A DNA stretch of 64,000 nt from Leptotrichia sp. oral taxon 212. GTDB taxonomy: Bacteria; Fusobacteriota; Fusobacteriia; Fusobacteriales; Leptotrichiaceae. The stretch is taken from positions 1,275,126 through 1,339,125 of the forward strand of contig NZ_CP012410.1 of assembly GCF_001274535.1 (NCBI RefSeq), read 5' to 3'. A program made the position numbers and the translations under genes. Positions 46,927-55,710 of this stretch are shown here, piece after piece. Below the pieces are notes generated by a model that was not told the DNA's origin, did no database searches, and was given only the letters and a program-made list of their open reading frames with translations. How positions within the stretch are numbered: the stretch's first letter is position 1; every line of letters begins with the position of its first letter.

Positions 46927-48030
46927 TTATTTAATAGTATTTCTCAAATAATCTGCTACCTTTGGTAAAACTCCTTTATTTCCCAATTTTTTTCTTTCTT
47001 CTTTCAGTTTTAATACTATTTTTTCCTTATTTTCTTCCATTTTTTTACATTCTATCAATAACTTATCCACTGTAAAATCTTCCTGCAGCAGTTCAGAAAA
47101 CACTTCTTCCTTTGCATTCAGATTAGTAAGTGAAATATATTTTATTTTCAGTATTTTTCTTGCAATGAAAGCATTTATAAATGATGTTCTGTAAACTACT
47201 ATTACAGGCAATCCTGTCAGTGAAACTTCAAATGTTACTGTTCCTGAAGTCGCTATCGCATATTTGCAACTGTCACGTAATTCAGGAATTGAAGCAAAAC
47301 TTATTTCCAGATTTTCAATTTTAGATAAATCTATATCCTCAATATATTTCAAATGTGATTTATCAGCAAATTTTACTATAAATTTCTCATTTTTCATTTC
47401 TTCTGACTTTACAAGCTTTATAATTTCAGGAAAAAACTTTGTAATTTCCTGTTTTCTGCTTCCAGGTAACAGAAGTATTTCATTTCCTAATTTTTCTGAA
47501 AATACATACTTGTCAACCAGAGGATTTCCAAAATACTTTACATCCATGACAGTTTCACTTTTCTTACTGTCAAAATATTCCTTTTCAAAAGGAAAGATAA
47601 CAATTACATCATCAAATTTCATAAGTTTCTTTATACGCTTTTTACCCCATGCCCAAACTTTTGGCGGTATATAATATATCGTTTTCACTTCTGGAAGATT
47701 TTTCTTTATAAGTTCAAAAAATCTCAGGTTAAATCCTCCAAAATCTACAAAAATGACCGTTTTAATATCATTTTTTCTAATGTAATCCAGATACTCCTCT
47801 GCTTTCTGCTTAAAATATTTATATTTTTTCACAGCTTCCACAAATCCCATAATATCATTATCTTTTATGTGATTTACTTTTATTGCTCCTGCATTTATTG
47901 AATTATCTCCAACTACTCCACAAAATTCAAGATTTTCATCCTGTTTTTTCATTTCTTCAATAATATAGGATAAATGAAGATCTCCAGACATTTCTCCACA
48001 TGAAACAAATATTTTCTTTTTATTTTTCAT
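46927..48030 (-). CDS. lpxB: Lipid-A-disaccharide synthase
   Basis: The 367-residue peripheral membrane glycosyltransferase joins UDP-2,3-diacylglucosamine and lipid X into lipid A disaccharide. Family motifs are SCGEMSGDLHLSYI at the N-terminus, IYYIPPKVWAWGKKRIKKL in the middle and LLLPGSRKQEI. A later segment is ATSGTVTFEVSLTGLPVIVVY (here ATSGTVTFEV). It acts directly after LpxI, whose gene lies 30 bases upstream. This confirms a lipid A outer membrane. Confidence 0.95.
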   Translation of the reverse strand: MKNKKKIFVSCGEMSGDLHLSYIIEEMKKQDENLEFCGVVGDNSINAGAIKVNHIKDNDIMGFVEAVKKYKYFKQKAEEYLDYIRKNDIKTVIFVDFGGFNLRFFELIKKNLPEVKTIYYIPPKVWAWGKKRIKKLMKFDDVIVIFPFEKEYFDSKKSETVMDVKYFGNPLVDKYVFSEKLGNEILLLPGSRKQEITKFFPEIIKLVKSEEMKNEKFIVKFADKSHLKYIEDIDLSKIENLEISFASIPELRDSCKYAIATSGTVTFEVSLTGLPVIVVYRTSFINAFIARKILKIKYISLTNLNAKEEVFSELLQEDFTVDKLLIECKKMEENKEKIVLKLKEERKKLGNKGVLPKVADYLRNTIK

Positions 48031-48060
48031 TTATATTCCTTTTATTTTCTCACAGATTTA

Positions 48061-48870
48061 TTAATCATTTATTTTTATTCCCTTTATAAATATTTTGTTT
48101 TTATTTGCAAATTCTATAACTTCCTTCTGATCTATAAAAAGCATTTTATCAGCTTCGGCAATTATACCTCTTCCATTAATTTCCACGACTTTCTTTACTG
48201 TTTCAAGTCCAATAGTTGGAATATCTATTCTGTAATCCTGCTTTCTTCTGGCTGTTTTGACAACAATGCAGTTTTTACCTGCAAGCTCCCCGCCACGCAA
48301 AATCGCCTTGTCAGTTCCTTCAATTCCTTCAAGCGCAACAACTGATTCGTCCTTTACGACAACAGTCTGTCCTGCATCAATATCTGTAAGCATTCTTGCC
48401 GCTTCTATACCTATCTCAATTGTTTTTTCCTCATTTTTTCCTGGACTATTTTTTGTGTAGTTTTCATTTTTCACCATATATTCATCAAACAGATAATTCT
48501 GAGGTAAAACTGTTATTCCTTCGCCTTCAATATAATCAATTATTGCTTTTAATATATTCTTATCTTTTTTATTTCTGGCTGAAAACAGTATTTTTGTTGC
48601 AGTAAAATCAAATTTTAAATTGGAAAAAATAAGGTCTTTTTCAACTTTTCCAAGCATAACAAGACGGGAAATGTTATTTTTCTTGAAATAAGAAATTATC
48701 TTTCCCGGTTGTGCTATACTATATTTTGCCGAATTAATATGTTTTTTTACTGATTCTTCAACACTGTCAAATAAATAGACGGAAACAGGTTCTATATCCT
48801 GTTGAATACATTGTTCTATAAACATTTCAGGTAATTTACCGTTTCCTGCTATAAGTCCAATTCTATCCAT
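48061..48870 (-). CDS. lpxI: UDP-2,3-diacylglucosamine diphosphatase LpxI
   Basis: The 269-residue enzyme of the LpxI (DUF1009) family removes UMP from UDP-2,3-diacylglucosamine to give lipid X. It is the alternative to LpxH in many non-enteric bacteria. Marks are LIAGNGKLPEMFIEQC at the start, LGKVEKDLIF, and GIEGTDKAILRGGELAG with KDESVVALE before it. It abuts lpxA (stop 48871, start 48870) and is followed by lpxB, so three consecutive steps are encoded together. Confidence 0.94.
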   Translation of the reverse strand: MDRIGLIAGNGKLPEMFIEQCIQQDIEPVSVYLFDSVEESVKKHINSAKYSIAQPGKIISYFKKNNISRLVMLGKVEKDLIFSNLKFDFTATKILFSARNKKDKNILKAIIDYIEGEGITVLPQNYLFDEYMVKNENYTKNSPGKNEEKTIEIGIEAARMLTDIDAGQTVVVKDESVVALEGIEGTDKAILRGGELAGKNCIVVKTARRKQDYRIDIPTIGLETVKKVVEINGRGIIAEADKMLFIDQKEVIEFANKNKIFIKGIKIND

Positions 48871-49650
48871 TTATCTCGTAATTCCTCTTTTACTTTTTCT
48901 TATAAATTCTACTACTTTCATTGCTTCATCAAAATGGCTGTATTCTTTTTCAAGTATCTGCAATGCTTCTTCCAGCTTTAATTTTTTCTTGAAAATAATT
49001 TTATATACTTCCCTTAAAGTTTTTATCTGTTCTTCTGAAAAACCTCTTCTCTGAAGACCGACAATATTTATATATACCGCTCTTGCCTTATTTCCTTCCG
49101 AAAGCATATATGGAACAACATCCTGAGTTACTGCAGAACATCCTCCTATCATTGCGTGTCTTCCTACTCTTGTAAACTGATGAATTGCAGTCAGCCCTCC
49201 AACAACAGCATAATCTTCAACTTCGACATGTCCAGCAAAAGTTGCCGCATTTGCAAGGACACAGTTGTCACCAATAATACAGTCATGTGCAATATGTACA
49301 TACGCCATTATTAGACAGTTATTACCAATCCTAGTTTCATACTTGTCATCAGTTCCCCTATGAATAGTTACAAACTCTCTTATTTTATTGTTATTTCCTA
49401 TTACTGTCCTCGTTTTTTCACCTTTAAACTTTAAATCCTGTGGAACTTTTCCTATAGATACAAATGAAAATATATAGTTATTTTCTCCTATTATCGTTTC
49501 TCCATCTATCACTACATGAGATTCCACAGTAGTTCCGTTTCCTATTACAACTTCAGGTCCTATTATCGAATAAGGTCCTACCGTTATGTTTTCTCCGAGC
49601 TTAGCTTCTTCAGCTATTATTGCAGTTGGGTGAATGTTATTCGTACTCAT
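48871..49650 (-). CDS. lpxA: UDP-N-acetylglucosamine acyltransferase
   Basis: The trimeric enzyme of about 259 residues puts a hydroxyacyl chain on UDP-GlcNAc, the first lipid A step. The left-handed beta-helix hexapeptide repeats run from NIHPTAIIAEEAKLG through IGPEVVIGNGTTVESHVVI (in pieces), with the catalytic His in AYVHIAHDCIIGD and the later GLTAIHQFTRVGRHAMIGG. ATG 49650 lies six bases after AAAGAGGT; ATG 49656 would overlap that site. It lies between fabZ and lpxI in one unit. Confidence 0.96.
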   Translation of the reverse strand: MSTNNIHPTAIIAEEAKLGENITVGPYSIIGPEVVIGNGTTVESHVVIDGETIIGENNYIFSFVSIGKVPQDLKFKGEKTRTVIGNNNKIREFVTIHRGTDDKYETRIGNNCLIMAYVHIAHDCIIGDNCVLANAATFAGHVEVEDYAVVGGLTAIHQFTRVGRHAMIGGCSAVTQDVVPYMLSEGNKARAVYINIVGLQRRGFSEEQIKTLREVYKIIFKKKLKLEEALQILEKEYSHFDEAMKVVEFIRKSKRGITR

Positions 49651-49684
49651 TGTCATACCTCTTTATATTATTTTATTGTATTAC

Positions 49685-50110
49685 CTATAACTCCTGTATT
49701 GCAAATTTCAAATCTGCCTCACATGTAACAGCACCATCAACGGTACATTTCCCTTTTGCAACTATAACATTTCTTTTTACTTTTATTTTTTCAACTTCTA
49801 TTCTTAGCTGATCACCTGGAACTACACCTTTTCTAAATTTACAGTTATCTATAGACATGAATAAAGGTATCTTTCCTGGTTCCAGCATTAATAATCCTAC
49901 TGCCTGCGCCATAGCTTCCACCTGCAGAACGCCAGGCATAACAGGTTTTCCTGGAAAATGTCCATTAAAAAACTCTTCATTCATAGTTACATTTTTTATT
50001 GCTACTAAAGTATCTGTTCCATTTTTTTCTATTACTCTATCCACTAATAAAAATGGATATCTGTGTGGCAGTATTTTCATAATATCTTCTATTGTCATAA
50101 CTGGTTCCAT
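49685..50110 (-). CDS. fabZ: 3-hydroxyacyl-ACP dehydratase
   Basis: The 141-residue hot-dog-fold enzyme dehydrates 3-hydroxyacyl-ACP in fatty acid elongation and competes with LpxA and LpxD for substrate. Catalytic His is in FFNGHFPGKPVMPGVLQVEAMAQ, here GHFPGKPVMPGVLQVEAMAQ, with the Glu in QVEAMAQ. ILPHRYPFLLVDRV is at the N-terminus. TAGGAGG precedes the start. It opens the fabZ-lpxA-lpxI-lpxB unit behind the promoter at 50158-50187. Its pairing with lpxA helps balance phospholipid against lipid A. Confidence 0.95.
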   Translation of the reverse strand: MEPVMTIEDIMKILPHRYPFLLVDRVIEKNGTDTLVAIKNVTMNEEFFNGHFPGKPVMPGVLQVEAMAQAVGLLMLEPGKIPLFMSIDNCKFRKGVVPGDQLRIEVEKIKVKRNVIVAKGKCTVDGAVTCEADLKFAIQEL

Positions 50111-50145
50111 ACTTATTTTTTCCTCCTAAAATTTTATATATAAAT

Positions 50146-50152
50146 CGTTATT
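50146..50152. promoter_or_regulatory. AATAACG half-site at the fabZ transcription start
   Basis: The plus strand reads CGTTATT (AATAACG on the minus strand) five bases after the -10 box of the fabZ promoter. It matches one arm of the palindrome at 50263-50278. Confidence 0.35.
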
Positions 50153-50157
50153 ACAGT

Positions 50158-50187
50158 ATTATAAACTTTATCCCCTATAAAAGTCAA
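50158..50187 (-). promoter_or_regulatory. Strong promoter of fabZ-lpxA-lpxI-lpxB
   Basis: On the minus strand TTGACT, 18 bases, TATAAT, about 48 bases before the fabZ start. Its -35 box overlaps the 3' arm of the lpxC terminator. Confidence 0.7.
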
Positions 50188-50208
50188 TAACCTATATACT
50201 GACTTTTT
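50179..50208 (-). terminator. Terminator-like hairpin after lpxC
   Basis: AAAAGTCA pairs with TGACTTTT on the minus strand around a 14-base loop. Its location before the fabZ promoter suggests lpxC and fabZ are separate units. Confidence 0.5.
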
Positions 50209-50213
50209 CGTTT

Positions 50214-50278
50214 AATAACGTTTTATTTCCCAACTTTTCATAGTTTAACGGCTTTACATCTAAATAACGTACGTTATT
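50214..50278. promoter_or_regulatory. AATAACGT-type operator candidates between lpxC and fabZ
   Basis: A perfect 16-base palindrome, AATAACGTACGTTATT, lies at 50263-50278. A second AATAACGT starts at 50214 and is followed by TTTATT as an imperfect mirror. The position between lpxC and the fabZ promoter suggests a dimeric regulator of lipid synthesis; its identity is unknown. Confidence 0.5.
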
Positions 50279-50303
50279 AAGAAACAGTAAATTCACTTTA
50301 AAA

Positions 50304-51161
50304 TTATTTCAAATATTTTTCAGCAATGAGCGCCGTCAGTTTTGCATTTACAAAATGTCCTGCCTTTATTGCTATTACATGGGCTTTTATAGGTCTTCCC
50401 AGAACATAGAGATCCCCTATTATATCAAGTATCTTATGTCTTACAAATTCATCCGGATATCTAAGCCCTTCGGGATTTAAAGGACCGTCTCTTCCAACCA
50501 CAATTGCATTTTCCAGACTTCCACCCAGAGCAAGATTATTTTTTTTCAAAAAATCTATTTCATAATCAAATGCAAATGTTCTGCATCTGGCGATTTTTTC
50601 AATATATTCCTCGGAATTTACATCTATTTCAAAATACTGTGATTTTAAAAAACTGTGATTAAAATCTATCGTATATGATATTTTAAATCCATCATAAGGC
50701 AGTGCCAGAACATGTTTTCCATCCTTTTCCTGAGTAAATATTACCGGTTCAGTTATTACTACAGGTTCTATTTCACTTTCCAGTTCCTTTATTCCTGCTT
50801 CTTCCAGTTTTTTCATAAACTGTATCGAGCTTCCGTCAAGTATCGGAAGTTCATTTCCATTTATTTCCACAATAATATCAGTAATTCCTGAAACGGAAAG
50901 CGAAGACATAAAATGTTCTATTGTATGCACTCTTACATCTGCCTCATTTTTTATATTTGTTCCTCTTTCCAGGTCAAATAAGTTTTTATAATCAACTTTT
51001 ATAATATTATCTTTATCTGTAACATCTACTCTTTTAAAAATTATTCCTCTTCCTGTCTTGCTGTCATCCCCATTAGGCTTCAATGTAAGTTCTATTTTCT
51101 CTCCTTTATGAAGACCTGTTCCGGATAGAGAAACTTCTCTTTGTATTGTTCTTCGCTTCAT
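50304..51161 (-). CDS. lpxC: UDP-3-O-acyl-N-acetylglucosamine deacetylase
   Basis: The 285-residue zinc enzyme performs the committed step of lipid A synthesis. The zinc His are in RVHTIEHFMSSL (about residue 78) and in FVRHKILDIIGDLYVLG (His and Asp), and the general His in KAGHFVNAKL near the C-terminus. LSGTGLHKGEKIELTLKP opens the protein. TGGAGGA precedes the start. It is 70 bases after pcrA and is followed by a hairpin and a new promoter, so it is controlled separately from lpxA and lpxB. Confidence 0.96.
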   Translation of the reverse strand: MKRRTIQREVSLSGTGLHKGEKIELTLKPNGDDSKTGRGIIFKRVDVTDKDNIIKVDYKNLFDLERGTNIKNEADVRVHTIEHFMSSLSVSGITDIIVEINGNELPILDGSSIQFMKKLEEAGIKELESEIEPVVITEPVIFTQEKDGKHVLALPYDGFKISYTIDFNHSFLKSQYFEIDVNSEEYIEKIARCRTFAFDYEIDFLKKNNLALGGSLENAIVVGRDGPLNPEGLRYPDEFVRHKILDIIGDLYVLGRPIKAHVIAIKAGHFVNAKLTALIAEKYLK

Positions 51162-51230
51162 AGATTTCCTCCATTTTTTTGTTTTCTGAGATTAATCCAA
51201 TCTTTGATTTATCCTTCTTAAACTATAAAA

Positions 51231-53429
51231 CTAGCCTTTCAGAAGTTTTTCTGCAAGAATTAAGGCTATTTTCTTTTCTCCTGTCATAAAATCAATTACC
51301 AGACTTTTTTCATCAACCTTTTTAATTTTACCTTTTCCAAACTTAATATGATCTACAGTATCTCCAACTTTATATTTAGATTTTCCTTTATTTTTCAGTT
51401 CGGAAGTTCTCACTGATTTTAATGAAAATGGATTAAAATTCTCTATTTTTCTTCTTGTTTCTTTATTTACAACAGTTGCATTTTCCATCTTTTTACTGAA
51501 ACTCTTAAATTTCTCTGATAAATATTCAAGGTTTCCCTGCTTCATCTCATAAATAAATCTTGAAGGTTTTATCATATAGTTCATTTGTCCCCATACCATT
51601 CTTTCTGAAACATGGGAAATGTAGAGTTCCTTTTTTGCTCTTGTAACAGCAACATAGCAGAGTCTTCTTTCTTCTTCAATTTCTTCCTCAGAAGTATCAA
51701 AATTACATGAAGGAAAAAGTCCATCTTCCATTCCAGCAATAAACACATAGTCAAATTCAAGGCCTTTTGAACTGTGAATTGTCATTAATTTTATAAAATT
51801 TTCTTCATCTTCAATATCATCAGTTGATGAAGTCAGTGAAACCATATCCAGATATTCACTCAGGGACATTCCAGGATTCTGTCTTTCAGATTCTGATATA
51901 CTGTTCAGCAGTTCTTCAATGTTTTTTACCCTGTCTTCCTTATTATCTTCTATCGAATCAATATATTTTGTCTTTATAAGCACTTCATCGAACACTTCTT
52001 TTATTGAAAGTTCATCAAGATTTTCATATATTTCATGCATCATTTTATAAAAATCTTTTGCCGCTTCCTTGACACTGGCTCTTATTCCTGGAATCTCATC
52101 AATATATTTTGTTGATTCCAGCATTGAAATTCCTTTTTCATTTGCAATTTGACCCAGTTTTTCAAGTGTCTTATCTCCTATTGATCTTTTTGGAACGTTT
52201 ATTATTCTATAAAAATTATGATTATCATTAGGGTTATTCAGTAAATTCAGATACGCCAGAATATCCTTTATTTCCTTTCTCTGGAAGAACTGCATTCCAC
52301 CATAGATTTTATAAGGAATATTCGCCGCAAGAAGCTTTTCTTCCAGAACACGTGACTGTGAGTTTGTTCTGTAAAGTATTGTCATTTCCTTGTAGAGTTT
52401 TCCATCTTTAGACTTGGCTTTTATTTCATTTACAATGAATTCAGCTTCATCATAGACAGTAGGAGCATTGAAAACTTTTATTTTTTCTCCTTTTTCTCCA
52501 TTAGTCCAAAGTTTCTTTCCTTTTGAGCTTTTATTATTTTTTATAAGCTCATTTGCAGTATCAAGTATTGTTTTAGTAGATCGGTAGTTCTGCTCAAGTT
52601 TAGCTACAAATGCATTTTTATAATCCCTTTCAAAATTCAGGATATTATTTATATTTGCACCTCTAAAGGCGTATATACTCTGATCTTCGTCTCCTACAAC
52701 ACATATATTTTTATATTTTTCTGCAATTTTACTTATTATTTCATATTGGATATCGTTTGTATCCTGATATTCATCCACAACTATATATCTGTATCTGTCC
52801 TGAACTCTTTCCAGCACATATGGATCTTCAAGCAGTTTCTTTGCATTAAGCAGTAAATCTGAAAAATCCATGGCGTTATTTGCCTTCAATGTTTCATCAT
52901 ATTTCTGATAAATATCCCTAAAAATTCTATTTGCAGGAATTCTAATGTCAATCTGTTCTTCCAGCTCTTCTATTCCTATTCCCTGTTCTTTAAGTTTACT
53001 GATTCTACCTGCAGTTTTAGCAGGTGATATGTCATCATTTTTTATATTCATATCTTTTTTTATTTTATTAATAATAGTTTTCTGATCATCTACATCATAA
53101 ATATTAAAATTTCTTCCATATCCTATCCTGTCAGAATATGTTTTTAAAAGTCTTACTGAAAACGAATGGAAAGTTGATACTACAAGATTATTTGCATCCG
53201 GTCCGATCAGAGCTTCTGCCCTTTCTTTCATTTCTTTGGCAGCTTTATTTGTAAATGTAAGTGCCATTATATTCAGCGGAGAAATTCCTTTTTCCTTTAT
53301 CATATGAGCTATTCTATATGTAACTGTTCTTGTTTTTCCACTTCCAGCTCCAGCCAGTATTAATACAGGTCCGTCAATTTTCTCAGCTGCTTTTCTCTGT
53401 TCTTCATTTAGTTCATCTAAAATACTCAT
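51231..53429 (-). CDS. pcrA: ATP-dependent DNA helicase PcrA/UvrD
   Basis: The 732-residue superfamily 1A 3'-5' helicase acts in nucleotide excision repair and removal of bound proteins. Motifs in order: Q motif LNEEQRKAA, Walker A LAGAGSGKTRTVTYR, Ia ALTFTNKAAKEM, II VDEYQDTND, III VGDEDQSIYAFRGA, IV LEQNYRSTKTI, V MTIHSSKGLEFDYVF, VI EERRLCYVAVTRAKK. The C-terminus has the PcrA Tudor-like segment (YKVGDTVDHIKFGKGKI) that binds RNA polymerase in other species. It is divergent from the CapA-like gene. Confidence 0.95.
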   Translation of the reverse strand: MSILDELNEEQRKAAEKIDGPVLILAGAGSGKTRTVTYRIAHMIKEKGISPLNIMALTFTNKAAKEMKERAEALIGPDANNLVVSTFHSFSVRLLKTYSDRIGYGRNFNIYDVDDQKTIINKIKKDMNIKNDDISPAKTAGRISKLKEQGIGIEELEEQIDIRIPANRIFRDIYQKYDETLKANNAMDFSDLLLNAKKLLEDPYVLERVQDRYRYIVVDEYQDTNDIQYEIISKIAEKYKNICVVGDEDQSIYAFRGANINNILNFERDYKNAFVAKLEQNYRSTKTILDTANELIKNNKSSKGKKLWTNGEKGEKIKVFNAPTVYDEAEFIVNEIKAKSKDGKLYKEMTILYRTNSQSRVLEEKLLAANIPYKIYGGMQFFQRKEIKDILAYLNLLNNPNDNHNFYRIINVPKRSIGDKTLEKLGQIANEKGISMLESTKYIDEIPGIRASVKEAAKDFYKMMHEIYENLDELSIKEVFDEVLIKTKYIDSIEDNKEDRVKNIEELLNSISESERQNPGMSLSEYLDMVSLTSSTDDIEDEENFIKLMTIHSSKGLEFDYVFIAGMEDGLFPSCNFDTSEEEIEEERRLCYVAVTRAKKELYISHVSERMVWGQMNYMIKPSRFIYEMKQGNLEYLSEKFKSFSKKMENATVVNKETRRKIENFNPFSLKSVRTSELKNKGKSKYKVGDTVDHIKFGKGKIKKVDEKSLVIDFMTGEKKIALILAEKLLKG

Positions 53430-53684
53430 TTTTCCCTTCCTTTGCTATCTGTATTTAGTATATTATTTGTTCTCATACTTATATTTTGTACATTTTTTTA
53501 TATTTAAATTATATCATAATTTATAGATTTTGTCTTTAAATATTTAGAATTAAAACATAATTGTATAAATTTCTCCCTTTTCAGAATTTTCTGATTTTAA
53601 TCTCTTATTATATATATTGCTATTGCATTTTCAATTGAAAACATGTAAAATTATTTAATTATAGTTTTATTATAAAGGAGTTTT

Positions 53685-54827
53685 ATGAAAAATTTTAAAT
53701 TTATTATTTTAGTGATAATGATGTTATCATTTTTTTCCTGTGATAATATTTATTATGGTAAAAAAGAACCCGAATCAGATATAAATGGAAAAAAAGAAAA
53801 TACAGATACTGCAGTTACAAATTCTGCCGAAACCGAGATACTGGAAAATAAAAAAATTACTGTCATAGGTGTTGGAGATATAATGCTTGGAAGCAACTAT
53901 CCTTCAAAAAATCTTCTTCCAAAAAATGACTATAACATATTATCTGATACTGAAAAAATATTACAGGATGCAGATATTACCATAGGAAATCTGGAAGGTA
54001 CCCTTTTTGATGAAGGTGGAACCCCAAAAAGCTGTTCTGATCCGTCTGTATGTTTTGATTTCAGAACTCCTTCAAAATACGGTCAATATCTCAAGAAAGC
54101 AGGATTTGACTACTTAAGCATTGCAAATAACCATTCCAATGACTTTGGAGATGAAGGAATTAGGCAAACAATGAAAAATCTTGATGAATTAGGCATAAAA
54201 TATACAGGCATTAAAAAATTAGCTGAAACCACTATAATTGAAAAAGATAATTTGAAATATGGTTTTGTATCTTTCGCCCCCCTTTCTAAAACAGTGGATT
54301 TAAATGATTATGAATATGGGGCTGAACTGATAAAATCCCTCAGAAGCGAGGTTGACATTGTTATAGTAATGTTTCATGGAGGAGCAGAAGGAAACGGAAA
54401 AGAACACCTTACAAGAAAAACTGAAATGTTCTTTGGAGAAAACAGAGGAAATGTATTTAAATTTGCCAGAATGGCAGTGGATGCAGGAGCAGATATAATT
54501 TTTGGACAGGGTCCTCATGTAACCCGTGCAATAGAACTGTATAAGAATAAATTTATTTCCTACAGTGCAGGAAATTTTGCCACATATGGAAAATTTAATT
54601 TAAAGGGTTCAAGCGGTATTGCTCCGATTTTTAAAATTACTCTGGATAGTAAAGGAAATTTTATTGAGGGAGAAATAATACCAGTTAGGCAGACCAAAGG
54701 AGTATACGGTCCTTTCATTGATGAAAATAAATCTGCGGTTAAAGAGATAATTTCCCTTAATAAAAGTGATTTTCCTGAAGGGAATGGCCTTTCTGTAAGT
54801 GAAGATGGAAAGATTCAAAAGAAATAG
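53685..54827 (+). CDS. CapA/PgsA-family lipoprotein (metallophosphatase-like)
   Basis: The 380-residue protein has a lipoprotein signal ending in LSFFSC, a 45-residue linker and a CapA domain. Motifs: VIGVGDIMLGSNY (metal-binding Asp), ITIGNLEGTLFD, YLSIANNHSNDFGDEG, VIVMFHGGAE and IIFGQGPHVTRAIE (metal-binding His). CapA/PgsA proteins take part in poly-gamma-glutamate synthesis or export, or act as calcineurin-like phosphatases. No capB or capC genes are nearby, so polyglutamate synthesis is not supported. AAAGGAG precedes the start. It is a single-gene unit. Confidence 0.88.
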   Translation: MKNFKFIILVIMMLSFFSCDNIYYGKKEPESDINGKKENTDTAVTNSAETEILENKKITVIGVGDIMLGSNYPSKNLLPKNDYNILSDTEKILQDADITIGNLEGTLFDEGGTPKSCSDPSVCFDFRTPSKYGQYLKKAGFDYLSIANNHSNDFGDEGIRQTMKNLDELGIKYTGIKKLAETTIIEKDNLKYGFVSFAPLSKTVDLNDYEYGAELIKSLRSEVDIVIVMFHGGAEGNGKEHLTRKTEMFFGENRGNVFKFARMAVDAGADIIFGQGPHVTRAIELYKNKFISYSAGNFATYGKFNLKGSSGIAPIFKITLDSKGNFIEGEIIPVRQTKGVYGPFIDENKSAVKEIISLNKSDFPEGNGLSVSEDGKIQKK

Positions 54828-54896
54828 AAAATTTTGTTATATGGTTCAGTTTCCTGTAAATAACTATAATAACTACCTTAGATTTGATATTAAAAC

Positions 54897-54933
54897 TATA
54901 TTTATAAATTATTTATAATTTCACAATATAAAA
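54897..54933. repeat. Dispersed intergenic repeat, copy 2
   Basis: Matches 41626-41662 at 34 of 37 bases. It lies between the ends of two converging genes, as does copy 1. Confidence 0.5.
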
Positions 54934-54957
54934 CAGGAAATGGATAAATATAATTCT

Positions 54958-55674
54958 CTATTTCGCATAAACATATTTTCTTTCATCAGACATTTCTTCG
55001 TTATATTTATATCCATTTAAACATATATTTTTTAACAGAATAACATCAGTTATTCTGTTTTTTATAATATAATTTACAGTAAAGCCACGCATTTTCTTAG
55101 AATTAGTGCTTATCTGTTTCAGTTTACCATCTTTCTCATCATAAAACTCAAAATTGTAAATATTATCTGTTGAAAGTATTTTAGAATACTCCTTTGATGC
55201 CAAGTTTATTATGAAATCCTCATTTCTGAAATAATCATTTATTTCCTTTTTCCATATTTCATAAAGTGACTTCTCTGAAAAAACTGAATTTACCATATCA
55301 AGTCTATATTCTTTCAATTCAGTAAGCGGAGTAAGAATACCATATAATGCAGACAATATTCTCAAGTTTTCTTCCATAAAATTCTGCTCCTCAGCAGTCA
55401 GTTCATCTGCATGTATTTCCTTATATGCAACTCCAGTATAAGTAGAGATTGCATGTCCATATTTTTCTTTTTTAAAACTTTTATAGAAGTCCGATAATTT
55501 TTCGGCTTGTTCTCTTTTTAATTTAAACTTACATTCAATATCTTCTACTGCCCATTGAGATATTTCTTTTACTATTTCATCCGTTATTTCTGAAAAAATA
55601 GGAGTTGCAAATCTGTCAACTCCATTCAGAACTCCTATCTTTTTTGTTTTACTTGGTGATATTATTATTTTCAT
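54958..55674 (-). CDS. yaaA: YaaA-family peroxide stress protein (DUF328)
   Basis: The 238-residue cytoplasmic protein matches YaaA throughout: MKIIISPSKTKK at the start, YTGVAYKEIHADELTAEEQNFMEENLRILSALYGIL in the middle (quoted here as YTGVAYKEIHADELT and LRILSALYGIL) and LKEYRLDMVN. YaaA lowers free intracellular iron during peroxide stress and binds DNA in E. coli. It lies 36 bases after a DUF3829 lipoprotein gene; a shared transcript is possible. Function by homology only. Confidence 0.92.
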   Translation of the reverse strand: MKIIISPSKTKKIGVLNGVDRFATPIFSEITDEIVKEISQWAVEDIECKFKLKREQAEKLSDFYKSFKKEKYGHAISTYTGVAYKEIHADELTAEEQNFMEENLRILSALYGILTPLTELKEYRLDMVNSVFSEKSLYEIWKKEINDYFRNEDFIINLASKEYSKILSTDNIYNFEFYDEKDGKLKQISTNSKKMRGFTVNYIIKNRITDVILLKNICLNGYKYNEEMSDERKYVYAK

Positions 55675-55710
55675 CTTTTATCCTTATCTATCATATTTTT
55701 TTACATTTAC

